From assembly GCF_003751605.1 (NCBI RefSeq), contig NZ_RJVJ01000002.1, forward strand, positions 248,001 to 312,000: a DNA stretch of 64,000 nt, written 5' to 3'. The notes under the pieces were generated by a model. It was given only the letters and a program-made list of their open reading frames with translations, was not told the DNA's origin and searched no databases. Positions 16,097 to 24,555 of this stretch are shown piece by piece. Made by a program: the position numbers and the translations under genes. This stretch comes from Kitasatospora cineracea. Lineage in GTDB: Bacteria; Actinomycetota; Actinomycetes; Streptomycetales; Streptomycetaceae. Position 1 is the first letter of the stretch; every line of letters begins with the position of its first letter.

Positions 16097-17535
16097 CAGA
16101 AGTACGTCCGGACCAGGTCGACGACGCGGGGGTGGTCGGTGTCGGCGTGGTCGAGGACGGGGATGAGGCTCCACTTGTCGAAGGCGGTGCAGGGGTGGGA
16201 GAGGCCCAGGCGCAGCACGGCGCCGACGGGGGCGGCGGGTCCGGCGCCGCGCAGGAAGGCGTGCTGGTCGTTGAGGGCGGTGACGGCGGCGCCGGTCAAC
16301 GGGCCTCTGCCGCGGACGAGTTGGGGTTCGGGCAGGCCCTCGTCGAACGGGAGGTCGCGCTTTCCGGCGTCGAGCAGGGCGAGTTCGGGTTCGGGGTGGG
16401 AGACGACCCGGGCCCAGCCGTGCATGGCGGAGCGCAGCGGGGTGGCGTCGGAAGTGCGGGAGAGCGGGGAGATGCCGCGGTAGAAGCCGTCGTCGTGGGC
16501 GAGGTAGGCGCCGGCCCGGACGACGACGACGGTGCCGGGGACCTGCCGGGTGAGCGGGGTCAACTCCTGCGCGACGGTGTCGAAGTAGGCGCTGCCGCCG
16601 GCGGTGACCACGGGGGTGGCGGTGGGGTAGTCGGGGGCGAGGCGGCGGTGCAGGTCGGCGAGGTCGGCGAGGTAGCCGCGGACGGCGGCGAGGGCGGGGT
16701 CGGAGGCGTCGTGGGCGAGGGCGCCCTCGTAGCCGCCGACGCCGGCCAGGCGCAGGGTGGGGGCGGCGAGGACGGCGGCGGCGACCTCCAGCGCGGCGGG
16801 GACGCCGCGGGCGCCGGTGCGGCCGCCGGGGCCGCCGAGTTCGACCAGGACCTCGACGGGGCGGCGGGCTCCGGCGGCGCGCAGGGCGGCGTCCATCTGC
16901 CGGACGCTGTCGGCGGAGTCGACCCAGGAGGTGAAGGCGAAGCCGGGGTCGCGGTCGAGTTCGGCGGCGATCCAGGCGAGTCCGGCGGGGTCGAGCAGGG
17001 TGTTGGCGAGCAGCAGGCGCTGGACGCCGAAGGCGCGGGCGACGCGCAGCTGCGGGAGGTTGGCGAGGGTGACGGCGTGGGCGCCGGCGGCGAGTTGGGC
17101 CTGCCAGAGGGCGGGGGCCATGGTGGTCTTGCCGTGCGGGGCGAGCAGCACGCCGGCGTCGCGGCACCAGGCGGCCATGGTGCGCAGGTTGTGGTCGAGG
17201 GCGGCGGCGTCGAGGGTGAGCAGGGGGGTGCCGAGGCCGTCGAGGGTGGGGCGGGTGGCGAGCCAGTCGCGGACGGTGCGTCCGTGGGCGGCGGCGGGGA
17301 CGGCCTTGAAGCGGAAGTCGAGCGTCTCGTCGGCGAGGGCCGCGACGGCGGCGGTGTCGAGGCCGGGGCCGGACGCGGGGTCGGCGAAGTACTGCGGGCC
17401 GTCGGGGGTGCGCCGCTGCCCGGCGCCCGGCTGTTCCGGCCGCCTCGACGACGGCTCCGACGACCGCTCCGACGACGACCCCGACGACGGCTCCGGCCGC
17501 CCTTCCGCGCCCGTCCGGTCCACCGTTTCGTCCAT
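16096..17535 (-). CDS. D-serine deaminase-like / D-threonine aldolase-like PLP enzyme
   Basis: 479 aa from ATG 17535 (GGAGG upstream). After an N-terminal low-complexity Ser/Arg tail, an alanine-racemase-type PLP barrel begins (LLTLDAAALDHNLRTMAAW). The PLP lysine is probably in LLAPHGKTTMAPALW. The C-terminal domain carries a likely metal site near LSHPCTAFDKW, as in D-serine dehydratase/D-threonine aldolase relatives. It should act on a free D-amino acid produced by the coupled D-aminoacylase. Substrate is inferred from context only. Confidence 0.8.
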   Translation of the reverse strand: MDETVDRTGAEGRPEPSSGSSSERSSEPSSRRPEQPGAGQRRTPDGPQYFADPASGPGLDTAAVAALADETLDFRFKAVPAAAHGRTVRDWLATRPTLDGLGTPLLTLDAAALDHNLRTMAAWCRDAGVLLAPHGKTTMAPALWQAQLAAGAHAVTLANLPQLRVARAFGVQRLLLANTLLDPAGLAWIAAELDRDPGFAFTSWVDSADSVRQMDAALRAAGARRPVEVLVELGGPGGRTGARGVPAALEVAAAVLAAPTLRLAGVGGYEGALAHDASDPALAAVRGYLADLADLHRRLAPDYPTATPVVTAGGSAYFDTVAQELTPLTRQVPGTVVVVRAGAYLAHDDGFYRGISPLSRTSDATPLRSAMHGWARVVSHPEPELALLDAGKRDLPFDEGLPEPQLVRGRGPLTGAAVTALNDQHAFLRGAGPAAPVGAVLRLGLSHPCTAFDKWSLIPVLDHADTDHPRVVDLVRTYF

Positions 17536-17584
17536 CGCCGTGCCTCCGTTCGCAACCCCGACCCACCTGCGAGCTGGGGAGTTG

Positions 17585-17614
17585 CAACATGCGCAACCTC
17601 TATTGCGCATGTTG
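17585..17614. promoter_or_regulatory. Palindrome with 12-bp perfect arms, probable IclR operator
   Basis: CAACATGCGCAA (17585-17596) and TTGCGCATGTTG (17603-17614) are perfect inverted repeats with a 6-bp spacer. They lie between the divergent PLP-enzyme and kinase transcripts. An IclR-family gene follows the kinase, so it is the obvious candidate regulator for both directions. Confidence 0.75.
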
Positions 17615-17783
17615 GTGATACGGTTCTAGCATTCACGCCGGACGGCGGTCAACGGACCGCGACGCGACCCGTCCACCCCTCCCACCAGGCACGCAGCACC
17701 GGGGCTCACCGCCGAGCGCCGGGCCGCGCGGGCGCCGGACGGTGGGAGCGGGGCACGGGCCCGAGGGTGAGGGAGCGGGTTTG

Positions 17784-18854
17784 ATGGCGGATCAAGGCGG
17801 TGCGGCGGCTGCCGCCCGGGCAGTGTGCCTGGGCGAGTCGATGGCGGTGCTGCTGCCCGACCGGCCGGGGCCGTTCGAGGCCGTCGGCGCGTTCCGCCCC
17901 TCGGTGGGGGGCGCCGAGTCGAACGTGGCGGCGGCGCTGGCCGCGCTGGGCGTCCCGACGGCGTGGATCAGCCGGGTCGGCGCGGACGGCTTCGGCCGCC
18001 GGCTGACCGGCGACCTCGCGGCGGCGGGCGTGGACGTGTCGGCCGTCGCGGTCGACCCGCACCGCCCCACCGGCGTGTACCTGAAGGAGACCGGCGGCTC
18101 CGGCCTGCCGCACGACCTCGGCCCGGGCCGCTCCCGGCTGCACTACTACCGCACCGGCTCGGCGGCCTCGGCGCTCTCCCCCGCGCTGCTGGACGACCCG
18201 GCGGCCGCCGCGCTGCTGGACGCCGCGCCGCTGCTGCACCTGACGGGCATCACGCCCGCGCTGTCGGACGACTGCCTGGCCCTGGTGCGCGCCCTGCTGG
18301 CCCGCCGCCGCCCGGGCCGGCTGGTCTCCTTCGACCTGAACTGGCGCCCGGCGCTGTGGCGCCGGCGCGACCCGGCGGTGCTGCCGGAGCTGCTGGACGC
18401 CGCGGACGTGCTGCTGCTCGGCGCGGACGAGGCGCAGGACGCGTTCGGCGCGGGCGACCCGCAGGCGCTGCGCCGCCGCTTCCCCTCCCCCGCGACGCTG
18501 GTGGTCAAGGACTCCGGGCACCTGGTCACCGCGCTGGACCGGGACGGCCGCTCGGTCACCGAACCGGCGCTGCGCGTCGAGGTGGTGGAGCCGACCGGCG
18601 CGGGCGACGCGTTCGCGGCCGGCTACCTGGCGGGCACCCTGCGCGGCCTGGACCAGCGCTCCCGGCTGCGGCTGGGCCACCTGGCCGCGGCCGGCGCCCT
18701 GACCGCGCCCACCGACCACGGCACCCTGCCGGACGCCCGGACGGTGGCCGCGCTGCTGGCCGCCGACGAGCGGGACTGGGCGGCGACCCGGGTCCGCGCG
18801 TCCGGCATCGACTCCCCCGTCCTGCCCGCGCCCGATCCCGTCTCCGCCCGTTGA
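17784..18854 (+). CDS. PfkB-family carbohydrate kinase (probable 2-keto-3-deoxygluconate kinase)
   Basis: 356 aa from ATG 17784. PfkB signatures are VGGAESNVAAALAALGVPT near the N-terminus and the ATP/anion-hole motif VEPTGAGDAFAAGYLAG with the catalytic Asp. SFDLNWRPALW matches the KDG/fructokinase subgroup. The eda aldolase in the divergent operon, and IclR control, make 2-keto-3-deoxy sugar acid the best guess for substrate. It is followed by iclR and ridA on the same strand. Confidence 0.85.
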   Translation: MADQGGAAAAARAVCLGESMAVLLPDRPGPFEAVGAFRPSVGGAESNVAAALAALGVPTAWISRVGADGFGRRLTGDLAAAGVDVSAVAVDPHRPTGVYLKETGGSGLPHDLGPGRSRLHYYRTGSAASALSPALLDDPAAAALLDAAPLLHLTGITPALSDDCLALVRALLARRRPGRLVSFDLNWRPALWRRRDPAVLPELLDAADVLLLGADEAQDAFGAGDPQALRRRFPSPATLVVKDSGHLVTALDRDGRSVTEPALRVEVVEPTGAGDAFAAGYLAGTLRGLDQRSRLRLGHLAAAGALTAPTDHGTLPDARTVAALLAADERDWAATRVRASGIDSPVLPAPDPVSAR

Positions 18855-18866
18855 AGCACACCCCCC

Positions 18867-18902
18867 GAAGCCCCGTCCGAAGCCCCGTCCGAAGTCCCGT
18901 CC
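18867..18902. repeat. 12-bp tandem repeat, three units
   Basis: GAAGCCCCGTCC, GAAGCCCCGTCC and GAAGTCCCGTCC follow one another just after the kinase stop codon, in the 124-bp gap before the IclR gene. Confidence 0.8.
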
Positions 18903-18978
18903 GCAGCAGCCGCCCTGAAGCACCCGACCCGAAGCACCCCACCACTCCCGGCACCCTCGAAGAACCCTCGGGACACCC

Positions 18979-19737
18979 ATGAGCCAGACCGTCACCCGCG
19001 CCCTGCGCCTGCTCGCCGAACTCGGCGAGGGCGAACGCTCCCTCGACCAGTTGGCCGACCTGATCGGCGTGCACAAGACCACCGTGCTGCGGCTGCTGCA
19101 GAGCCTGGAGGAGGAGCGCTTCGTCCACCGCGACGCCCAGTACCGCTACCACCTCGGCGCGGGCCTGTTCGCGCTGTCCAGCCTCGCGCTGGAGCAGCGC
19201 GGCATCCGCCGCACCGCCGCCCCGCACCTCGCCGAGCTGAACGCGGCGACCGGCCAGACCGTGCACCTGGCCGCGTACGAGGGCGGCGAGGTGGTGTACA
19301 TCGACAAGTACGACTCGCGGCACCCGGTGCGGATGTACTCGCGGATCGGGCTGCGCGCGGCGCTGCACAACACGGCGGTGGCGAAGGTGCTGCTGGCCGA
19401 CCTGTCGCCGACCGAGCGGCGCCGGGTGGTGGACGGGATCGAGTTCACCGTGCACACCCCGAACACGATCACCAGTCCGCACGCGCTGCTGGCCGAGCTG
19501 GACCAGGTCGGCGCGCAGGGCTGGGCGCAGGACCACGCCGAGCACGAGGCGTTCATCAACTGCGTGGCCGCGCCGATCCGGGACGCCTCGGGCCGGGTGG
19601 TGGCCGCCGCGTCGATCTCCGTGCCGGACGTGGTCCTCCCGTACGAGCAGGTGCTCGACCTGCTGCCCCAACTGCTCGCCTGCACCCGGGCGATCTCCGC
19701 CGACGCGGGCCTGCCGGTCCGCGGCACCGTTCACTGA
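18979..19737 (+). CDS. IclR-family transcriptional regulator
   Basis: 252 aa. An N-terminal winged helix (TRALRLLAELGEGER, LADLIGVHKTTVLRLLQSL) is followed by an effector-binding GAF-like IclR domain (VHLAAYEGGEVVYIDKYDS, IGLRAALHNTAVAKVLLA, VAAPIRDASGRVVAAASIS). It probably senses a sugar acid or related ligand and acts at the palindrome 1.4 kb upstream, between the divergent operons of this catabolic locus. Confidence 0.92.
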   Translation: MSQTVTRALRLLAELGEGERSLDQLADLIGVHKTTVLRLLQSLEEERFVHRDAQYRYHLGAGLFALSSLALEQRGIRRTAAPHLAELNAATGQTVHLAAYEGGEVVYIDKYDSRHPVRMYSRIGLRAALHNTAVAKVLLADLSPTERRRVVDGIEFTVHTPNTITSPHALLAELDQVGAQGWAQDHAEHEAFINCVAAPIRDASGRVVAAASISVPDVVLPYEQVLDLLPQLLACTRAISADAGLPVRGTVH

Positions 19738-19769
19738 CGCACCGTCAACCCACCTATGGAGCAATGCAC

Positions 19770-20180
19770 ATGAGCGACAAGATCGAGGTCCGTACCGACG
19801 GCGCGCCCGCCCCGGCCTGGATGTTCTCCCAGGGCGTGCGCAAGGGCCCGATCCTGCAGGTGTCCGGCCAGGGCCCGCAGGACCCGGCGACCGGCGAGTA
19901 CCTGTACCACGGCGACGTGAAGGCGCAGACCCGGCGCACGCTGGAGAACGTGAAGGCGATCGTCGAGGCGGGCGGCGCGAGCATCGAGGACGTGGTGATG
20001 TTCCGCGTCTACCTGACCAAGCGGGCCGACTTCCCGCTGATGAACGAGGTGTACGCCCAGTTCATCGAGGAGAACGTCGCGCCGGGCGGCGTGAAGCCCT
20101 GCCGCACCACCGTCTTCGTCGAACTCCCGCAGGAGCCGATGCTGGTGGAGATCGACGCCCAGGCCGTCGTCACCTCCTGA
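19770..20180 (+). CDS. ridA: RidA family (YjgF/YER057c/UK114) reactive-intermediate deaminase
   Basis: 136 aa from ATG 19770, preferred over ATG 19764 because GGAG at 19758-19761 is then 8 bp away. Family marks are GPILQVSGQGPQDPATGEY, QTRRTLENVKAIVEAGGAS and CRTTVFVELPQ with the catalytic Arg. RidA hydrolyses reactive enamine/imine products of PLP enzymes. That fits the D-amino-acid deaminase-like enzyme in the divergent operon. The 3' end overlaps cbiD by 11 bp (convergent). Confidence 0.9.
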   Translation: MSDKIEVRTDGAPAPAWMFSQGVRKGPILQVSGQGPQDPATGEYLYHGDVKAQTRRTLENVKAIVEAGGASIEDVVMFRVYLTKRADFPLMNEVYAQFIEENVAPGGVKPCRTTVFVELPQEPMLVEIDAQAVVTS

Positions 20181-21426
20181 CCCCGGTCCCTGACGGACCG
20201 GCGGGGGCGGCCCGGCCGACGATCGTGCCCGCGCGGTCGATGCAGATCACGTCGACCGCGACGGGCGCGCCGAGCAGCACGCCGAGGGCGGTGGCGCGGG
20301 CCCGTTCGGCCACCAGGTCGCCGAGCGGGACGCCCGCCGCCGCGCACGACTGCAGCGCCTCCAGGGCGGTGTTGGCGGCCGCCACCCGCGCCGCCAGCGC
20401 CGCGTCCGCGCCGGCCTCCGCGGCCAGCGCGGCCAGGTGGCCCTTGTCGACCTGGGAGCGGCCGGAGTGCAGGTCGAGGTGCCCGGCGGCGAGCTTGGAG
20501 AGCTTGGCGAAGCCGCCGCAGACCGTCAGCCGCGGCACCGGGTGGCGGCGCAGGTACTTCAGGACGGCGCCCGCGAAGTCGCCCATGTCGAGCAGCGCGT
20601 CCTCGGGCAGGCCGTACTCGGTGACCACCACCTTCTCCGAGGTCGAGCCGGTCGCGCCCGCGACGTGGGTGCGACCGGCGGCCCGGGCCACGTCGATGCC
20701 GCGGCGGATCGACTCGATCCACGCCGAGCACGAGTACGGGACGACCACGCCGGTGGTGCCGAGGACGGACAGGCCGCCGAGGATGCCCAGCCGCGGGTTC
20801 CAGGTGCGCCGGGCCAGCTCCTCGCCGTGGTCGACGGAGAGTTCCACCTCCACGTCCCCGGTCCCGCCGAACTCCGCCGCCACCTCGGCGACCGCCTCGC
20901 GGATCAGCTGCCGGGGCACCGGGTTGACGGCCGGCTCGCCGACCGCCAGCGGCAGGCCCGGCTTGGTGACCGTCCCCACCCCCGGCCCGGCCCGGAACAC
21001 CACGCCGCTGCCCGCCGGACCCGGCCGCACCGTGGAGCGCACCAGCGCGCCGTGCGTCACGTCCGGGTCGTCGCCCGCGTCCTTCACCACCCCGGCGCTG
21101 GCCCGGCCCTCGCCCAACTCCTCGACCGCCAGCGCGAACCCGGGCTGCTCGCCCCTCGGCAGCGTGATCACCACCGGGTCCGGGAAGCCCCCGCCGAGCA
21201 GCGCCGTGTACGCGGCCTTGGTCGCCGCGGTCGCGCACGCCCCCGTCGTCCACCCGGGCCGCAGCCCGCTGCTGCGCAACTGCCCCTTGCGCCCGCCGAC
21301 CGCACCCTCACCGACCGCAGCCCCGCCGACCGAAGCCCCGTCACCGCCACTGCCACTGCCGCCGACCGCAGCAGCAGCACCATCACTGCCGCTGCCACTG
21401 CCGCCCTGCGTCTCGTCGCCGCTCAC
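20170..21426 (-). CDS. cbiD: Cobalt-precorrin-5B C1-methyltransferase CbiD
   Basis: 418 aa from GTG 21426, chosen for AGCGGAGGG 8 bp upstream. The first about 45 residues are a Gly/Ser-rich tail. The catalytic protein starts at LRPGWTTGACATAATKAAYT, a CbiD hallmark, with GTTGVVVPYSCSAW and GFAKLSKLAAGHLDLHSGRS further on. In this otherwise aerobic gene set (cobG, cobN) it takes the place of CobF. It is convergent with ridA at its 3' end and divergent from cobK. Confidence 0.93.
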   Translation of the reverse strand: MSGDETQGGSGSGSDGAAAAVGGSGSGGDGASVGGAAVGEGAVGGRKGQLRSSGLRPGWTTGACATAATKAAYTALLGGGFPDPVVITLPRGEQPGFALAVEELGEGRASAGVVKDAGDDPDVTHGALVRSTVRPGPAGSGVVFRAGPGVGTVTKPGLPLAVGEPAVNPVPRQLIREAVAEVAAEFGGTGDVEVELSVDHGEELARRTWNPRLGILGGLSVLGTTGVVVPYSCSAWIESIRRGIDVARAAGRTHVAGATGSTSEKVVVTEYGLPEDALLDMGDFAGAVLKYLRRHPVPRLTVCGGFAKLSKLAAGHLDLHSGRSQVDKGHLAALAAEAGADAALAARVAAANTALEALQSCAAAGVPLGDLVAERARATALGVLLGAPVAVDVICIDRAGTIVGRAAPAGPSGTGVRR

Positions 21427-21546
21427 CGCTCGCCCTCCGCTCTCCTCGTCCGCTCCGACTCCCGCCGCCCCCGCCGCCCCCACCGTCCCACGCCGACCGC
21501 CCGGTTAGGGTGGTGTGTCCTGATCGCACCGGCCCCGGGAGTCCGC

Positions 21547-22287
21547 ATGCACGTCCTGATCCTCGGCGGCACCAGCGAGGCCCGCCGGCTGGCGGACGCG
21601 CTGGCGGCCGACCCGGCGCTGCGGGTGACCAGCTCGCTGGCCGGGCGGGTGGCCCAGCCCCGGCTGCCCGCCGGAGAGGTCCGGATCGGCGGTTTCGGCG
21701 GCCCGGCCGGCCTGGCCGCCTGGCTGCGCGCGCACGCCGTGGACGTACTGCTGGACGCCACCCACCCGTTCGCCGAGCGGATCAGCCGCAACGCGGCGCT
21801 GGCCGCCGCCGACACCGGCACCCCGCTGCTGGCGCTGCGCCGCCCGAGCTGGACCGCGCAGGACGGCGACCGCTGGCACCCGGTGCCGAGCCTGGCCGCC
21901 GCCGCGGACGCGCTGCCCGCGCTCGGCACCCGGGTGTTCCTGACCACCGGGCGCCAGGGCATCGGCGCTTTCGCGCACCTGGACGGCCTGATGTTCCTGG
22001 CCCGCTCGGTGGAGCCGCCGGTGCCGCCGATGCCCGCCGTCACCGAAGTGCTGCTGGAGCGCGGCCCGTTCACCCTGGACGGCGAGCGCGCGCTGCTGCG
22101 CGCGCACCGGATCGAGGTGCTGGTGACCAAGGACAGCGGCAGCGCCGCCACCGCGCCCAAGCTGACCGCGGCCCGCGAACTGGGCCTGCCGGTGGTCGTG
22201 GTGGAGCGCCCGGCCGCCCCGGCGGGGGTGCGCACCGCCCCGGACGTGGCCGGGGCGGTCGCCTGGGTCGGCGGACTGAGGGGCTGA
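21547..22287 (+). CDS. cobK: Precorrin-6A reductase CobK
   Basis: 246 aa from ATG 21547. MHVLILGGTSEARRLADAL and the signature DATHPFAERISRNAALAA are typical of CobK/CbiJ, with VTKDSGSAATAPKLTAAREL in the C-terminal domain. It reduces precorrin-6A with NADPH. Its TGA is part of the palindrome TGACGGTCCGTCA, which also contains the stop codon of the convergent cobIJ. Confidence 0.93.
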   Translation: MHVLILGGTSEARRLADALAADPALRVTSSLAGRVAQPRLPAGEVRIGGFGGPAGLAAWLRAHAVDVLLDATHPFAERISRNAALAAADTGTPLLALRRPSWTAQDGDRWHPVPSLAAAADALPALGTRVFLTTGRQGIGAFAHLDGLMFLARSVEPPVPPMPAVTEVLLERGPFTLDGERALLRAHRIEVLVTKDSGSAATAPKLTAARELGLPVVVVERPAAPAGVRTAPDVAGAVAWVGGLRG

Positions 22288-22297
22288 CGGTCCGTCA
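22285..22297. terminator. 13-bp palindrome spanning two convergent stop codons
   Basis: TGACGGTCCGTCA: the first three bases are the cobK stop and the last three are the cobIJ stop read leftward. Perfect 6-bp arms around a single base. Exact or near copies occur at 14386-14398, 19735-19747, 23919-23931, 25621-25633 and 59373-59385, mostly at gene ends. A role in transcription termination is possible but not shown. Confidence 0.45.
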
Positions 22298-23932
22298 ACT
22301 CCCCTTCTGCTCCTCGGGGTAGCGGCGCGGCGTCCACACCACCTCGGTGTCGCCGCCGCGCCGCACCCACCGGGTCTGGGTGGAGCCGACCAGCAGCAGG
22401 GTGCGCATGTCGACGTCGGCCGGGTCGAGTTCGGCGAGCGCGACGGTGCGGACCCGCTCGGTGGGGCCGCCGACGTCCCGGGCCAGCACCACGGGGGTCT
22501 GCGGGGAGCGGTACTCCAGCAGCAGGTCGCGGGCCGAACCCACCTGTGTGGTACGGGACTTGGAGCCGGGGTTGTAGAGCGCGAGCACCAGGTCGGCCTC
22601 GGCGGCGGCGCGCAGCCGGCGGGCGATCACCTCCCAGGGCTTGAGCCGGTCGGAGAGCGAGATCACCGCGTAGTCGTGGCCGAGCGGCGCCCCGGCCCGG
22701 GAGGCGGCGGCGTGCGCGGCGGTCATGCCGGGCAGCACCCGCACCGGGACGTCCCGGTAGGGGTCCTCGCAGGCGGCCTCCAGGACGGCGGTGGCCATGG
22801 CGAAGACGCCCGGGTCGCCGGAGGAGACCACCGCGACGCGGCGGCCGCGGCGGGCCAGTTCGAGGGCGAACTCGGCCCGGACGCCCTCGACCTTGTTGTC
22901 GGAGCCGTGCCGGACCTGCCCGGCCCGCACCGGCACCCGGTCCAGGTAGGTGGTGTAGCCGACCAGGTCGGTGGCGTTCGCCAGGGCGCCGCGGGCCTCG
23001 GGGGTGAGCCAGAGCGGCCCGGCGGGCCCGGTGCCGACCACCACGACCTCGCCGACCGTCCCGTCGACCGCCCCGTCGACCTCTCCGCCGACCGGCTCGC
23101 CGACCGCCCCATCCACCGGCTCCTGCGGTGCGACCGGTGCGACCGGTGCGACCGGGGCGTCCGCCAGGGCCTGGAAGGGCTGCCCGGCGGAGTCGAGCGC
23201 GGCGACCTTGCTGGGCAGCACGGCGACCGAGAAGTACGGGACGCCGTCGGGGTCGACGTCCGCCAGCCGTCCGGTGCGCTCGCCCTCCATGGTGGCGCGT
23301 TCCACGTACCGGGCGTCGTCGAGGCGGCCGGCCCGCTCCAGGGCGCGGCGGACGGCGGGGAAGGTGCGGCCGAGCTTCATGACGACGGCGGAGTCGGTGG
23401 CGGCGAGCCGGGCGGCGAGCTCCTCCTCGGGGAGGGTGCCGGGGATGACCGTGAGGATCTCCTCGGCCTCGACCAGCGGGGTGCCCAGGCGGGCGGCGGC
23501 GGCGCTGATCGAGGTGACGCCGGGGACGACCTCGGTGGGGTAGCGGTGCGCGAGCCGCTTGTGCATGTGCTGGTAGGAGCCGTAGAACAGCGGGTCGCCC
23601 TCGGCGAGGACGACGACGTCGCGGCCGGCGTCGAGGTGGGCGGCGAGCCGTTCGGAGGCTTCCCGGTAGAAGTCGTCGAGGGCGCCGCGGTAGCCGCCGG
23701 GGTGGTCGGTGGTCTCCACGGTGACGGGGTACATCAGCCGCTCCTCCACCTGGCCGCCGGTCAGGTAGCGTTCGGCGATGGCCCGGGCGTGCGAGCGGCC
23801 GTGCCGGGCGCAGTGGTAGGCGATGACGTCGGCCTTGCCGATGAGTTCGGCGGCGCGCACGGTGACCAGCGACGGGTCGCCCGGTCCGACGCCCACCCCG
23901 TAGAGCTTTCCGGTCGTCTGACGGTCCGTCAT
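22295..23932 (-). CDS. cobIJ: Fused precorrin-2 C20- / precorrin-3B C17-methyltransferase CobIJ
   Basis: 545 aa. Residues 1-245 are CobI-like (LYGVGVGPGDPSLVTVRAAE, LAEGDPLFYGSYQHMHKRLA). Residues about 300-535 are CobJ-like (VVGTGPAGPLWLTPEA, VSSGDPGVFAMATAVLEAA, ALYNPGSKSRTTQ). They are joined by a Val/Ala/Pro/Asp-rich linker containing a short APV repeat. This CobI-CobJ fusion is common in actinomycetes. The start ATG overlaps the cobH stop (ATGA). Confidence 0.94.
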   Translation of the reverse strand: MTDRQTTGKLYGVGVGPGDPSLVTVRAAELIGKADVIAYHCARHGRSHARAIAERYLTGGQVEERLMYPVTVETTDHPGGYRGALDDFYREASERLAAHLDAGRDVVVLAEGDPLFYGSYQHMHKRLAHRYPTEVVPGVTSISAAAARLGTPLVEAEEILTVIPGTLPEEELAARLAATDSAVVMKLGRTFPAVRRALERAGRLDDARYVERATMEGERTGRLADVDPDGVPYFSVAVLPSKVAALDSAGQPFQALADAPVAPVAPVAPQEPVDGAVGEPVGGEVDGAVDGTVGEVVVVGTGPAGPLWLTPEARGALANATDLVGYTTYLDRVPVRAGQVRHGSDNKVEGVRAEFALELARRGRRVAVVSSGDPGVFAMATAVLEAACEDPYRDVPVRVLPGMTAAHAAASRAGAPLGHDYAVISLSDRLKPWEVIARRLRAAAEADLVLALYNPGSKSRTTQVGSARDLLLEYRSPQTPVVLARDVGGPTERVRTVALAELDPADVDMRTLLLVGSTQTRWVRRGGDTEVVWTPRRYPEEQKGS

Positions 23933-24555
23933 TCTTCTTCGCTCGCAATCGCGTTGATGGCGGCGGCGGCGATGGCGCTGCCGCCGCGGCGGCCCCGGAC
24001 CACGAGGTGTTCCAGGGCGGCGGGGTGGTCGGCGAGGGCCTGCTTGGACTCGGCGGCGCCGATGAAGCCGACCGGGACGCCGATCACGGCGGCGGGCCGG
24101 GGCGCGCCGGCCTCGACCATCTCCAGCAGGCGGAACAGCGAGGTGGGGGCGTTGCCGACGGCGACGACGGCGCCTTCGAGGCGGGGCAGCCAGAGTTCCA
24201 TCGCGGCGGCGCTGCGGGTGGTGCCCATGGTGCGGGCGAGTTCGGGGACGGCGGGGTCGGTGAGGGTGCAGATCACCTCGTTGTCGGCGGGCAGCCGCTT
24301 GCGGGTCACGCCGCTGGCGACCATGTTGACGTCGCAGAGGATCGGCGCGCCGTCCAGCAGGGCGCGGCGGGCGTCGGCGACGGCGTTCGGCGACCAGAGC
24401 AGGTCGTCGACCAGGTCGGTCATGCCGCAGGCGTGGATCATCCGGACGGCGACCCGGGCGACGTCGGCGGGCAGGTGGGCGAGGTCGGCCTCGGCCCGGA
24501 TGGTGGCGAAGGACTGGCGGTAGATGGCCGCGCCGTCCTTCTCGTAGTCGATCAT
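23929..24555 (-). CDS. cobH: Precorrin-8X methylmutase CobH
   Basis: 208 aa from ATG 24555 (GGAGG 8 bp upstream, overlapping the cobG stop). Family marks: AIYRQSFATIRAEADL, VRMIHACGMTDL with the catalytic His, ILCDVNMVASGVTRKRL, and GVPVGFIGAAESKQAL. It moves the C11 methyl to C12, giving hydrogenobyrinic acid. It is part of the leftward operon cobG-cobH-cobIJ with 4-bp overlaps. Confidence 0.95.
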   Translation of the reverse strand: MIDYEKDGAAIYRQSFATIRAEADLAHLPADVARVAVRMIHACGMTDLVDDLLWSPNAVADARRALLDGAPILCDVNMVASGVTRKRLPADNEVICTLTDPAVPELARTMGTTRSAAAMELWLPRLEGAVVAVGNAPTSLFRLLEMVEAGAPRPAAVIGVPVGFIGAAESKQALADHPAALEHLVVRGRRGGSAIAAAAINAIASEEE

